The translations under genes and the position numbers were made by a program. A stretch of 64,000 nt of DNA from Chitinophagaceae bacterium (GTDB lineage Bacteria; Bacteroidota; Bacteroidia; Chitinophagales; Chitinophagaceae), in contig JADKAM010000005.1 of NCBI GenBank assembly GCA_016715365.1, forward strand, positions 339,145 through 403,144, read 5' to 3'. This document shows positions 18,763-28,409 of the stretch, in pieces (the first letter of the stretch is position 1; each line of letters starts with the position of its first letter). The notes beneath the pieces are model-generated. The model did no database searches, was not told where the DNA came from, and saw nothing but the letters and a program-made list of their open reading frames with translations.

Positions 18763-20094
18763 TTAAAATACCTGGGTTCGGATTGTTTCGGTAACAATGG
18801 TTGCCGGGTTTATCAGGTTTATAATGCTTGAACGGATGACACCAATACCCCTGGCAAACCATCTTTGTTCTTCAGCTACAGGTATATCGCCCAGGCCAAT
18901 AACAGTAGCGGTGTAGGTATACTTTACACGGATAACATTATTATACGTTGTTGATGCAATTGTTTGTGTTTCGCCTTTAGCAAGTATTTGTGCATCTACC
19001 CTGATATTTGACAATGGAAATCCCATGGCAACATTGGGGCCAAAATTGGCTGTCCAGGTTGCATTAATAGCAGCATTTGAATCTAGTACCAGATATTCTT
19101 TATTAATAGGGTTGGTCAGCACACCAAGGTTACCATCAATATACTGATAATACAGTCCGCCGTTTTTTCTGTTGAAAACAGAATCAGTTGGCGTACCCAT
19201 ATTTTTTATTTCAAATATTTTATAACTGTTTGTTCCAAATGTTTTTGAGTTGGTGCTTACCTGTATGTATGTTGTATCTGCTGCTGTGCCACCCACTAAC
19301 ATCGAACTCCAGTTACTGAAATTTGTTTGTGGCACATAATCTATATTAGGTGGGTTGGCTACAGTTATTGAAAATGCACAGCTTGATGTCCCACTGGTTA
19401 CTGTATAGGTATATGTCGGTGGACTTGCTACTGTGGGAGCGCCGCTGGCAGTTAAAGTAACCTGTGTATTAGTTGCTGTAGTAAATGTACCGGTGCCGGA
19501 AAATGATACACCATTAACAGCAGGTACATTGATGGTATAAGGGCCCGGTGTAATAACATGTACATTCAATGTTACAGTATGTGTTGCATCAACAGTATTG
19601 CCTGCTATGTATACACCTGGTCCAAATATGGTACCGGCACAGTTTGTAAAAGTATACGCAGCATTGGGTGGTGCGGTTACATCTACAAACACAATTATTT
19701 TACAAATACTTGTTCCAAATTTTATGGTAAAGATTTTCGTACCTCCGGATGAAGGGGTGCCTGCAGCTGATAGCTGTATTATGTTTTCTCCTGTCCTGGT
19801 TACTGTACCGGTTCCGGTAAAATAAAAACCTGCAACCGTATCGCTTTTTATCTGGTAAGTACCAATAGAAGTGATATCTGCTGTAACCTCTATAATTGCC
19901 GATGGTTTCAAAACTGAATCTTTAATGTAGGAACCTAATACGAGATTGGGTAAACAATTGCCTGATGAAGATTTTAAAGTACCAACAGCCTGTCCGTTAC
20001 TGGTGATCACACTGTCAAAATGTAGTTCCTTTTGGCAAGAGGTTATGGTAAGTGTTAGTAAGAATATAGTAAAAAAATGTACAAAAATTTTCAT
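18763..20094 (-). CDS. Large lipoprotein with Ig-like repeats
   Basis: I start at ATG 20094, giving an SPII signal with lipobox TITSC; another ATG lies three codons upstream. Two related beta-sandwich repeats are visible (about residues 60-150 and 150-245), each with 'F.GTGT.T.......QL.ASGxP......T.T...GTS.C...V'. The C-terminal ~190 residues are a separate domain with no family I recognise. It is probably exposed at the outer membrane. Its stop codon directly abuts the stop of the S74 gene. Confidence 0.75.
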   Translation of the reverse strand: MKIFVHFFTIFLLTLTITSCQKELHFDSVITSNGQAVGTLKSSSGNCLPNLVLGSYIKDSVLKPSAIIEVTADITSIGTYQIKSDTVAGFYFTGTGTVTRTGENIIQLSAAGTPSSGGTKIFTIKFGTSICKIIVFVDVTAPPNAAYTFTNCAGTIFGPGVYIAGNTVDATHTVTLNVHVITPGPYTINVPAVNGVSFSGTGTFTTATNTQVTLTASGAPTVASPPTYTYTVTSGTSSCAFSITVANPPNIDYVPQTNFSNWSSMLVGGTAADTTYIQVSTNSKTFGTNSYKIFEIKNMGTPTDSVFNRKNGGLYYQYIDGNLGVLTNPINKEYLVLDSNAAINATWTANFGPNVAMGFPLSNIRVDAQILAKGETQTIASTTYNNVIRVKYTYTATVIGLGDIPVAEEQRWFARGIGVIRSSIINLINPATIVTETIRTQVF

Positions 20095-20307
20095 GCAAGG
20101 CATTTATGTGCAGATAAATTTACAGCTTTTGAACTGAAAAAATTTGCAATGCGTAGTAATCATTCCGCAATTTAAAAGCCTGCCGCAGGCATTTCAGGTA
20201 TACACAGCAAATTATGCTTTTAATTAACTTTTATTATTTGCATAGGCAACGCATTGGTTGTAAACTGCATTTATAATATAAATCAACCTTCACTTGTTTA
20301 CTTTTTA

Positions 20308-20862
20308 ATGGATATAACTACACTGATTAAGGAAGCAAAGCATGGCAGTACTGCTGCACAAAAAGCCCTGTTTGATATGTTTGCAGATAAAATGCTGCTG
20401 CTTTGCTGCAGGTATGTTAAAAGGAGAGAGGACGCCGAAGAATTATTACTGGATGGCTTTTATAAGTTCTTTAAAAACTTACAGTCATTTAGTTACCAGG
20501 GTGAAGCCGCAATGTACTGCTGGCTTAAAAGAATAATGATCAATGAGTGCCTGATGTTTTTGCGTAAAAAAAATGTATTCACCATTGTTACAGAATCAGC
20601 AGCAGAAGAAATTGTTTTGGAGGAAGAAGCACTTAATAATTTATCGGCCGATGAGATTTTTAACCTGATCGTTACCCTGCCTGTTGGCTACCGCACTGTT
20701 TTTAATTTATTTGTTGTGGAAGGTATGGAGCATAAAGAAATTGCTGTATTAATGGGTATTTCAGAAGGAACATCAAAATCGCAGCTAAGCAAGGCCAGGG
20801 TTTTATTACAAAAACTGTTATCACAAAAAGGAATAGCATATGTTAAGCAAAAAGCTCAATGA
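20308..20862 (+). CDS. ECF-type RNA polymerase sigma factor
   Basis: The ATG at 20308 gives a 184-residue protein of usual ECF length. Region 2 includes 'AAQKALFDMFADKMLLLCCRYVKRREDAEELLLDGFYKFFKNLQSF', and region 4 includes 'LPVGYRTVFNLFVVEGMEHKEIAVLMGISEGTSKSQLSKARVLLQKLL', the DNA-binding helix-turn-helix. It directs transcription of a small regulon, probably including its own operon. It overlaps the next gene by 23 bases, which points to translational coupling with a likely anti-sigma partner. Confidence 0.92.
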   Translation: MDITTLIKEAKHGSTAAQKALFDMFADKMLLLCCRYVKRREDAEELLLDGFYKFFKNLQSFSYQGEAAMYCWLKRIMINECLMFLRKKNVFTIVTESAAEEIVLEEEALNNLSADEIFNLIVTLPVGYRTVFNLFVVEGMEHKEIAVLMGISEGTSKSQLSKARVLLQKLLSQKGIAYVKQKAQ

Positions 20863-21529
20863 CCCCTTTTACTGGAAGAATAAACTGGAAACATTACATT
20901 GTTTGCCGGGAGAAGCTGTACATAAAAAAGATGCTTTGTGGGAGAAATTGCATGACCGCTTACAGCAAAAGTCAGCTGCCGGTAAAGCAAAATGGTACTG
21001 GATGGCAGCAGGTCTGCTGCCGCTGATCATTATTGCATGTATGATGGTGAGTAACACAGAAAATATTGGTGGTAAACAGGAAACGGTAAAAGAAAATACT
21101 ACAAAGGCAACTCCTTCATATTTACTGCCAGCTTCAACAAAAGCGGTTACACTTTCAGTATCTGCACCTGTTGAAAAAAAGCAACCTGTTGCAGTTATTA
21201 ATTCAAAAGTAAAAAGTAAAACCTTTATTGATACAATAAAAGCAAATAATGCTGTTGTTACCCTTTTGCCCGAACCAATAGAAGCTGACATAACAACTAA
21301 CAACATACTATCTGCAGATACCGCTGTTACTGTTGCACCAACTGCTGTTGTTAAAAAGAAACTGCAGGTTGTACATATAAATGAATTGGAAACATATCCT
21401 GCACAGTTTACCGAACCGGTAAATTATGCACAGAATATAAAATTCAGAAAAAACAAGATCAATAACCTAAACGTAGCTGCCCAGCAAAATACAATTGGCT
21501 TTAAAATAAAACTCTCTTCTAAAAATTAA
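20840..21529 (+). CDS. One-TM protein, likely anti-sigma factor
   Basis: The 229-residue protein starts inside the sigma gene. It has about 50 cytoplasmic residues ('PFYWKNKLETLHCLPGEAVHKKDALWEKLHDRL'), one membrane segment at ~53-70 and a long, low-complexity periplasmic tail. Size, topology and position fit an anti-sigma factor, although there is no zinc-binding HxxxCxxC motif and no FecR domain. The function is therefore inferred from context. It is followed after six bases by the next gene. Confidence 0.7.
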   Translation: MLSKKLNDPFYWKNKLETLHCLPGEAVHKKDALWEKLHDRLQQKSAAGKAKWYWMAAGLLPLIIIACMMVSNTENIGGKQETVKENTTKATPSYLLPASTKAVTLSVSAPVEKKQPVAVINSKVKSKTFIDTIKANNAVVTLLPEPIEADITTNNILSADTAVTVAPTAVVKKKLQVVHINELETYPAQFTEPVNYAQNIKFRKNKINNLNVAAQQNTIGFKIKLSSKN

Positions 21530-21535
21530 CCAAAC

Positions 21536-22666
21536 ATGAAAAAGATCATCAGTTTACTGATGCTTGTAATGAGCATCACCGGTACAGCTATTGCCCAGCA
21601 AGAACCTGGCGTTACCAATGCAGACAAAATTTTCAATATCCCGGCCGGTTATTTAAAAAGAAGTTTTACAGCAGATCTTGGTAAAGGTAATAAAATGCAG
21701 ATTGAGCTGACTGATTTGGAAGACCTGGATAGGTTTAAAAATATAGATTCACTTTTACGTATCTTTTTACAGGATATGGCTGCCTTAAAAGATTCACTTA
21801 CAGATGAACTGAGTGCTAAACGTATTGATTATTTTACTGATGAATTGGGAAGGAAAAAAATACATATCCGGCTTTCAAAACCAGATGGAGCAAGCTTTTT
21901 GCTGCAGCAGGGAAACCTTTCTGCTTTAAAGCTGGAACAGGATACGGTTATCTTTTCAGGCTCTTATGTTTACAAAGTAACCTCTACATTACTGAAACCT
22001 TTTACAGAAATGCGGTATTACCGTTTAAGCTTTTTTGTAAATCAACTCAGCGACTTGAATAGCCTTTCATCCGCCGGTTTAAATGAAAAGATAAACAGTA
22101 TCCAAAAAAGTCAAAAATCACGTTGGGTAAAAGGCAGTGATGATACCTGGCATTTAAAGAACGGTGATCAATCGATTTACTCAAATCATCAACCCAGGGG
22201 ATATGTTTCAGGCACAGGTGCCGGTGATTATCTTACATCACTTACCACTGTAAGTATACAGAATTATAAAAATTATTTTGTACCCTCGGTCAGCCTGGGT
22301 ATTGGTTTGGGATACAATAACGGAAAAGTTAAGCGTGAACTGGGGCTTTTGTGGGAACCCAATTTTTTCTTTGCAAAAAATGCACAAGGCAGCCTGCAAA
22401 CATACCGCAACGATTTCCTGACTTTTACTTACAAACGTTTCCCGCTGAAAAAAGAGTATGATGTTCAGAGTTTTTCTTTTATAAATGGGTTTTCTTTCGG
22501 TTATCTAATAAGAAGAAAGGGTGAATTTTTTGAGAAAAATACCATGCGTATCGGGGTACAGGCGGCATCTTTGTTAAAAGGCAAGATAAACCTGGAGCCT
22601 GTTTTATATTTTAATAATTTCTTTAAAGGAGTGACACCCGGATTGAGATTGACGGTCAATTTCTAA
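21536..22666 (+). CDS. Exported protein of the sigma operon, likely outer-membrane barrel
   Basis: The 376-residue protein has a signal peptide (cut near 'TAIAQQ'). Residues ~20-150 are a globular region rich in Asp/Lys; residues ~225-376 have alternating hydrophobic strands and end in 'GLRLTVNF', a terminal Phe as in outer-membrane barrels. The third gene of the sigma / one-TM / barrel operon, it may be the target or the signal sensor. I do not recognise a named family. Confidence 0.65.
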   Translation: MKKIISLLMLVMSITGTAIAQQEPGVTNADKIFNIPAGYLKRSFTADLGKGNKMQIELTDLEDLDRFKNIDSLLRIFLQDMAALKDSLTDELSAKRIDYFTDELGRKKIHIRLSKPDGASFLLQQGNLSALKLEQDTVIFSGSYVYKVTSTLLKPFTEMRYYRLSFFVNQLSDLNSLSSAGLNEKINSIQKSQKSRWVKGSDDTWHLKNGDQSIYSNHQPRGYVSGTGAGDYLTSLTTVSIQNYKNYFVPSVSLGIGLGYNNGKVKRELGLLWEPNFFFAKNAQGSLQTYRNDFLTFTYKRFPLKKEYDVQSFSFINGFSFGYLIRRKGEFFEKNTMRIGVQAASLLKGKINLEPVLYFNNFFKGVTPGLRLTVNF

Positions 22667-22772
22667 ACCTGGATAAAGACAGGAACAGGTAATAGATACT
22701 TAATTCTAACAATTCTTTCACTTTTGAATGAGTAGTTTTAAATCATCATTCACCTCCCTAAAACTTTATACA

Positions 22773-23216
22773 ATGAAACACGTACTCCTTTTTTCTTTTT
22801 TAAGTATGGGCATTTTACCTGTAAACAGCCAGCTGGCAAATGATATAAGCAGTTTAACAGAGCCAGCTTCTTTATCAATTGGCAGCAGCGTAAGTACAGG
22901 AACCCAACCGGGTATTGGAAATGAAAATGAACAAATGCTGGCAGTAACATTCCGAAGCCAGGATGTTTGCCGTGCAGAATTAAAAGATTTTGTATTTGAT
23001 ATTCAGTATAACATTGTAAGTGCTACCGTTTATTTTTCCGGAACTAACTTCAGGGGTGTAGAAACAGGCTATATAACCAGCGCCAGCCTGAAACCTATCC
23101 GCAGTCTGATGGCACGTTGTGCACCAGGTACCATGGTTGTTTTTGATAGGGTGAAAGTTAAAGGCCCTGATAATGAATTGCGGACAATACAGGGCACCAG
23201 TTATATGCTGAAGTGA
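22773..23216 (+). CDS. Secreted protein resembling the GldM C-terminal domain
   Basis: The ATG at 22773 gives a signal peptide 'MKHVLLFSFLSMGILPVNSQ'. The last ~90 residues, from 'CRAELKDFVFDIQYNIVSATVYFSG' to 'MVVFDRVKVKGPDNELRTIQGTSYML', resemble the terminal domain of GldM, the periplasmic T9SS motor shaft. GldM itself is about 500 residues with an N-terminal membrane helix, so this is only the final domain with its own signal. It may act as an adaptor at the T9SS or may simply share the fold. Confidence 0.55.
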   Translation: MKHVLLFSFLSMGILPVNSQLANDISSLTEPASLSIGSSVSTGTQPGIGNENEQMLAVTFRSQDVCRAELKDFVFDIQYNIVSATVYFSGTNFRGVETGYITSASLKPIRSLMARCAPGTMVVFDRVKVKGPDNELRTIQGTSYMLK

Positions 23217-23350
23217 TTTACCTGATCATGGGCTGCGTTAAGGCCTGCTAAAAAAATCTAAGCAGCATATTTGATAATCCGGATTAATAATTATATTTTA
23301 CTTCAGCTTATCTGTACCCTGAAAAGGATTATCATTAAACGTAGCTTGTT

Positions 23351-23680
23351 ATGTCTGAAATATTTATGATTGATGAAAATATTTGCCGGCAGGTGCTGTC
23401 ATTAAAATTAACGCCTGATGCAGTTGTAGAAGAACTGCAAAAAAAAGGTATTCAACCGGCCTATATTGGTGAATATCAGAATGCTATTAAACGTATACGG
23501 TATGCAAAGCGCAGGTCAACCGGTTTTGCCTGTATGGCAGCAGGCGCTTTCCTGGGTTTTTTAAGTTGTGTACTGACCATTACACATTCCATGCCCCATA
23601 TGTTTGATTTTATTTTTTATGGATTAACTACAGCGGCTGTTTGCATTGTTGTACTGGGTCTTTATTATGTGTTTGAATAA
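23351..23680 (+). CDS. Small two-TM protein
   Basis: The 109-residue protein has a charged N-terminal ~50 residues ('LTPDAVVEELQKKGIQPAYIGEYQNAIKRIRYAKRRS') and then two membrane helices (about 56-75 and 85-107) forming a hairpin. I do not recognise the family. It is a single gene between terminators. Confidence 0.6.
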   Translation: MSEIFMIDENICRQVLSLKLTPDAVVEELQKKGIQPAYIGEYQNAIKRIRYAKRRSTGFACMAAGAFLGFLSCVLTITHSMPHMFDFIFYGLTTAAVCIVVLGLYYVFE

Positions 23681-23713
23681 CGGGTAGCTGTTTTAAAATA
23701 ATTCCACTTACGA

Positions 23714-23744
23714 AAAAGCTTCCTGCAATCTGCAGGAAGCTTTT
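23714..23744. terminator. Bidirectional terminator
   Basis: A perfect 14-bp stem (AAAAGCTTCCTGCA with TGCAGGAAGCTTTT) has a 3-nt loop, an A tract on the left and T on the right. It lies between the convergent two-TM gene and the M16 gene. Confidence 0.88.
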
Positions 23745-23756
23745 GCTTTTTAATAT

Positions 23757-25121
23757 TTATCCTTTTTTCTTTGTTGTTACTTTTGATTTTGGCAGATCGG
23801 GTTTTGGATTTCCGGTAAATAATGCCGGGTTTGCCTGAGCCGGGTTTCCCTGGTAAGCCCAAACCATATGGGCAATGTATTTATTAAAAACCGTGTTCAG
23901 TTCAGGTAATGTTACTTTCTTCATATCATCGCTGAGGGTTAAAGCTCTTTTCCAGTTGTTGTGCAGCACTTCATTGGCAGCTAATGAATTTGCCTGTGCA
24001 TTATTGGTTTCCTGGCGGTAAAAGAAACCGGTAAGGTATTGGGTTTTCATATTGCGCAGTTCATCAGCTGTAAAACCTTCTTTCTTTGTTTTTTCAATCA
24101 ATGCTTTTGCTACACCAATATATTTATTAGGATCTGTTGTAGACACACTGATATGCGCCGATGGCGAGGAACTGCCATCGAACCAACTGCCCGGTGCATA
24201 AGACAAACCATTCTTTGTTCTTACTTCTAAAAAATGGCGTTGCGAAAATATACGCATGGCCAGGTTAAATGCGTTGAAGTCGGGAGTGCCCGGTGCAGGT
24301 GCACTTGCAATACCCTGTATATAGTTGGTTGCAAGCTCTTTTTTCTCAGCTTTAAAACTGTTTTGTGCAGGTGCTATCGTTTCTTTTTTCAAAACAAAAG
24401 GTTTGCCTTCGGGTACCGCTGCAAGCATGGCTGCAATTTTTTGTTCCAGGTCAGTTTTATCAAGTTCGCCCACCACTACAATCAACATCCTGCTTTTGGT
24501 ACTTACCGAACTGTAATAAGCTTTGGTTTCAGCAACCGTAAGTTTAGACAATGTTTCAACTGTTCCTTCGGGGCGCTTGGCTTTATTTTTACCTGCAAAA
24601 GCTATTTGTGTTGCCATGTTATTAATGGCATAATCAGGTTGCGATTCCTGCGACCTTAAACCGTTAATGGCATCCTGTTTAATGCGGTTAAATTCTTTTT
24701 CATCAAACAATGGCATCGTTACAGCATCGGCATATAGTGTCCAAACTGCATTAAAATCAGATTTGATACAGTTCATACTGATGGTACTGTAATCTCTTCC
24801 TGCATTGGCATATACCTGGGCGCTCACATTATCTAACTTGTTTTTAAAACTGTTCTTATCATCTTTTTTTGTACCGCATTCTGTAAGTGCGTTCATGGCA
24901 AGGCTTTCGATGCCCTGCTTGTCGAATCCATAATTTTGTACCCCTCCCTTAACAATAGTTTGTATTTCTACAATCTGGTTGTCGCTGGGCTGCACAATAA
25001 CTTTTACGCCCTTTATATTCAATTCATAAGGCTCGCCCTTCTGGGCAATGGCTGTAGTGCTGCCTGTAATGATAAGCAACAGGAGCAACCGGTATTTTGT
25101 TGTTGAAAAAAACTTTTTCAT
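23757..25121 (-). CDS. M16 peptidase, non-catalytic subunit
   Basis: The 454-residue protein has a signal peptide (cut near 'AIAQKG') and the two M16 half-domains. The zinc site is missing: where HxxEH is expected it reads 'GIESLAMNALTECGT'. The C-terminal R/Y pair of the family is kept in 'VRTKNGLSYAPGSWFDG'. Such subunits pair with a catalytic partner to form a closed chamber that degrades peptides. The partner is the gene 18 bases upstream. Confidence 0.88.
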   Translation of the reverse strand: MKKFFSTTKYRLLLLLIITGSTTAIAQKGEPYELNIKGVKVIVQPSDNQIVEIQTIVKGGVQNYGFDKQGIESLAMNALTECGTKKDDKNSFKNKLDNVSAQVYANAGRDYSTISMNCIKSDFNAVWTLYADAVTMPLFDEKEFNRIKQDAINGLRSQESQPDYAINNMATQIAFAGKNKAKRPEGTVETLSKLTVAETKAYYSSVSTKSRMLIVVVGELDKTDLEQKIAAMLAAVPEGKPFVLKKETIAPAQNSFKAEKKELATNYIQGIASAPAPGTPDFNAFNLAMRIFSQRHFLEVRTKNGLSYAPGSWFDGSSSPSAHISVSTTDPNKYIGVAKALIEKTKKEGFTADELRNMKTQYLTGFFYRQETNNAQANSLAANEVLHNNWKRALTLSDDMKKVTLPELNTVFNKYIAHMVWAYQGNPAQANPALFTGNPKPDLPKSKVTTKKKG

Positions 25122-25139
25122 ATCTCTAATGATTAAAAA

Positions 25140-26507
25140 TTAATTAGTAGGTTTAAAAAATGCAGCTATACCTGTTGACTTACTCATTTCGGCATTGATG
25201 ATGGTGCCGGCAACATAGTTTTTGTTTACGATGTATTTGTCCAGGTATTTTTTTATATCGGCCCTCGTTACTTTGCCATAAGCTGTTATGTAATCAGTAA
25301 AGTATTCATAAGAAGCACTGCACCAGTAATAGGTAAGCTGGCTTGCCAGTGAAGATGGTTTTTCAGTCTGTCGTATAAAACTGCGCTGCAGATTTAGTTT
25401 GGCAGTGTTTAGCTGATCGTCGGTATAATAATCATTGTCTGTCCACATTTTAATCTGCTTCATCACCTCCTCATAACATTCTTTCATTTTAAGCGGATTA
25501 GGCAACAGGTAAATATTTACAGGCCCTACATATTTTTCTGTTTGATAACTGACACCGGCATAAGTAGCCAGTCCTTTATCAACCAGTGCCTGCTGCCATT
25601 TAGAAGAGTTCAATCCCAGGATGGTATTAAAAACATCTGCGGCAATGGTAGAGGCAGAGTCGTGTCTTGTATCGGGCCCCTGCCAGAAGAAAAGCATATA
25701 AGGTGTATTGGCAATGGAGGATTCTTTTACAAAATATTGTGTTGACGTAAGTGGGGCAAATTCGGGTATGGGATACTTTTGGTGAGGGTCAAAACCGCTG
25801 TGCTCCCAGCTTCCAAAGATGCTTTCGGCTTTTGCAAAGGCTTCATCAGGTTTCACATCGCCGCAAATAACCAGTATCGAATTATTGGGATGATAATATT
25901 TGCCTTTGATCACCATCATCTTTTCTGGAGTGGCTGTATTGATCACATTGTGGTCGCCAATGGGGTTTTTACGGGTAACCAGGTCTCCCCATAATTTTTT
26001 CTGGCATTCGTACCATATCTGAAAACCGGGATCACTTTCTCCACGCTGAAATTCACCATCAACCACCGGCCTTTCTTTCTGCATATCCTCGGTGCGGTAA
26101 ATGGGAAAACGAATGGCCGAATTCATAAAATGTAAACCGGCACTAAGACTGTCTTTATCAAAAGTGAAAAAATAATTTACACGCTCATCGCCTGTGGTGC
26201 CGTTCCAGATGGCACCCAGTTCCTGTGTGCGGTTTAAAAACTTCTCCTGGTCGGGATAATCTCTGTTGGCTTTAAAAAACATGTGTTCAAACAAATGGCT
26301 CAGGCCGCTGTACTCTGCACCTTCGGTATAAGCTCCGTTGCGTACCGCAATTTCAATGGTGGCAAGTGGTACTTTATGGTTTTCAATTACCACCACTTCC
26401 AGTCCGTTGGAAAGTTTTTTCCAGAAATAATTTTCAGGGAGTCGGGGTTGAGCCGCTGCAAATGCTGTTGTAAACAACAGCATAATGGCTAATGTTAGTT
26501 TGTTCAT
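25140..26507 (-). CDS. M16 zinc protease, catalytic subunit
   Basis: The 455-residue protein has a signal peptide (cut near 'AFAAAQP'). The inverted zinc motif HLFEH (His71, Glu74, His75) is intact, with the third ligand region about 75 residues further on. It forms an operon with the non-catalytic subunit and probably makes a periplasmic heterodimer that degrades short peptides, perhaps cleaved signal or targeting peptides (inference). Confidence 0.92.
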   Translation of the reverse strand: MNKLTLAIMLLFTTAFAAAQPRLPENYFWKKLSNGLEVVVIENHKVPLATIEIAVRNGAYTEGAEYSGLSHLFEHMFFKANRDYPDQEKFLNRTQELGAIWNGTTGDERVNYFFTFDKDSLSAGLHFMNSAIRFPIYRTEDMQKERPVVDGEFQRGESDPGFQIWYECQKKLWGDLVTRKNPIGDHNVINTATPEKMMVIKGKYYHPNNSILVICGDVKPDEAFAKAESIFGSWEHSGFDPHQKYPIPEFAPLTSTQYFVKESSIANTPYMLFFWQGPDTRHDSASTIAADVFNTILGLNSSKWQQALVDKGLATYAGVSYQTEKYVGPVNIYLLPNPLKMKECYEEVMKQIKMWTDNDYYTDDQLNTAKLNLQRSFIRQTEKPSSLASQLTYYWCSASYEYFTDYITAYGKVTRADIKKYLDKYIVNKNYVAGTIINAEMSKSTGIAAFFKPTN

Positions 26508-26660
26508 GGTTTAATTTTTATTGAATTATAAACTTATATAAATTAAGGGGATCCACCAATAAAACATGAGTTAATTTTATGTTTACAAATGTACAAACGG
26601 AGAAGATCAGGACTGGTAGTTACTCAGCCCTGGAATCAAAATAATGCTGATCCAATACAC

Positions 26661-27146
26661 TTAGTTATCGCCCTTTACCTTTTTTATATAATCTTCATGC
26701 TCTTTCAAATGCTCTTCGGGCGGCACTTTTACAGAGAGTGGTCCGTTGCCGATGATTAAAAAATAAATGAGCAGCAACAGAATGATGATTGAGAGAAACA
26801 ACTCTGAATAGGGGCTGAAAGCATCTTTGGTTGCATTGATATTAACAAAAATGATTGCTCCCAGCAAAACCGGTATTTGTATTAAACAGGCTGCACGGGT
26901 AAATAAGCCAAGCGCCAAAAAGAAGCCACCGAGGATATGAGCAAAGGCAATTCCGTGAGCTAAAAGCACTACCATAAATTCGCTGAAGGGAGATGTGTTT
27001 TTCATCAGGCTGATAAGGTTACTGCTGTTGCGGAGAAAATCAACACCTTTATAACAAAGAAAGATACCTAATGCTATACGAATAATATCCAGCCATTTTG
27101 GGTGATGCCTGTCACCCCAATACTCAAATTTTTCGAGGAGGTTCAT
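26661..27146 (-). CDS. DoxX-family membrane protein
   Basis: The ATG at 27146 gives 161 residues. Four membrane helices with 'DIIRIALGIFLCYKGVDFL' and 'HILGGFFLALGLFTRAACLIQIPVLLGAIIFVN' are typical of DoxX/DoxD-like proteins. A charged C-terminal tail 'VKVPPEEHLKEHEDYIKKVKGDN' faces the cytoplasm. Its role is not settled; some members are linked to redox homeostasis. Confidence 0.8.
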   Translation of the reverse strand: MNLLEKFEYWGDRHHPKWLDIIRIALGIFLCYKGVDFLRNSSNLISLMKNTSPFSEFMVVLLAHGIAFAHILGGFFLALGLFTRAACLIQIPVLLGAIIFVNINATKDAFSPYSELFLSIIILLLLIYFLIIGNGPLSVKVPPEEHLKEHEDYIKKVKGDN

Positions 27147-27264
27147 AACGTATAATTTAAAGCGTGAAAAAAAGAACTTGTTATAAATGTAATTCAATTA
27201 AGAGGGAAATGCAAGTGCTATTTGTGCACGCCAAAAAGCCCGGGAATTAAGACTGTGGGAGGGT

Positions 27265-28371
27265 TTAAGAAATGATTTGAACATCAGTATCATTCAATAA
27301 AGCTGGCATTACTGCCATTTTCGCTTTATAGCCAGTAGCAATCCTGCCCAATTGGTTGTCTATTTGCATGACCTGCGCAGGGTACAGACTACACATGCGA
27401 AGGGCTTCGCCGGTTTCTATGCCAACATGATTTACGAGGTTTTGCAGAGCTTTGTACATGGTTAATGCTGATCCGCTCAGGATATTATCCGCTGTGTATT
27501 TATCTCCTTCTGGTTGATGCTGATAATAACCTTCGGTTGTTGTGGTAACTGCATCGGTAATAGCAAAAAGCCTTTGCTGCATGATCTTCTTTGCAATTCG
27601 TATCGCTGCATAATCAACATGGTAACCATCGGCAATAATGCCTGCTTTTATTTGCCGGTGATCAAATGCAGCGCCTACCAGGCCCGGGCTGCGGTGTTGC
27701 AAAGGGCTCATGGCATTGTATAAATGCGTTACCGCAGCAATGTTGTTATCAAAACTTTGCATGGCTTTTTCATAAGTTGCATTACTATGGCCTGCAAAAA
27801 TTTTAATGCCTGATGCATGAATGAGGTTAATCACTTCTTTACTGCAAACTTCTGGAGCAAGGGTGATGATCTTGATAACATCTTTACCATAATCAATCAA
27901 TGCTTCAACTTCCTGCAGGGAAGGGCTGTGTATCAACGATTCTATGTGCGCACCTCTTTTTACTTTATTGATCCAGGGGCCTTCAGCATGCAAGCCTAAA
28001 ATACCTTCGCCGCCCTGTTGCCAATACAGCCTGATGGCATCAATACATTGAAAGAATACTTCAGGTTGGTTGGTAGCAACAGTGGGCATACAAAAAGCAG
28101 CGCCACCGTTGCTGCTGTATTTGTTTAATGATTGTAAGGAATCTGTATCAGGATAAACAGAAAATAATTTTTCATAAGCACCATATATCTGCAGGTCTAT
28201 AAATGCAGGCGCCAGTATATGATCGTTAAAATTTACAGCTTCCATCTGGGTATCTAATGCAGAAACAGGAAGTACGTCTGTTATCATACCATCTACAACA
28301 ATGGCCGCATGTTCATGCAGCCATTGTTCGCCAGTGAAAATATGTTTAGCTATATATGCTTTTGCTGCCAT
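27265..28371 (-). CDS. nagA: N-acetylglucosamine-6-phosphate deacetylase
   Basis: The 368-residue amidohydrolase has the NagA signatures in order: 'HAEGPWINKVKRGAH' (His128, Glu130), 'AGHSNATYEKA', 'VTHLYNAMSPLQHRSPGLVGAAFD', 'GIIADGYHVD' and the catalytic Asp in 'ITDAVTTTTEGY'. It removes acetate from GlcNAc-6-phosphate in the cytoplasm, feeding glucosamine-6-phosphate into glycolysis or wall synthesis. No nagB or GlcNAc transporter is adjacent. Confidence 0.92.
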   Translation of the reverse strand: MAAKAYIAKHIFTGEQWLHEHAAIVVDGMITDVLPVSALDTQMEAVNFNDHILAPAFIDLQIYGAYEKLFSVYPDTDSLQSLNKYSSNGGAAFCMPTVATNQPEVFFQCIDAIRLYWQQGGEGILGLHAEGPWINKVKRGAHIESLIHSPSLQEVEALIDYGKDVIKIITLAPEVCSKEVINLIHASGIKIFAGHSNATYEKAMQSFDNNIAAVTHLYNAMSPLQHRSPGLVGAAFDHRQIKAGIIADGYHVDYAAIRIAKKIMQQRLFAITDAVTTTTEGYYQHQPEGDKYTADNILSGSALTMYKALQNLVNHVGIETGEALRMCSLYPAQVMQIDNQLGRIATGYKAKMAVMPALLNDTDVQIIS

Positions 28372-28409
28372 AAATTGTATACAGCAAAAGTAGCAAAATG
28401 CCGTTAAGC

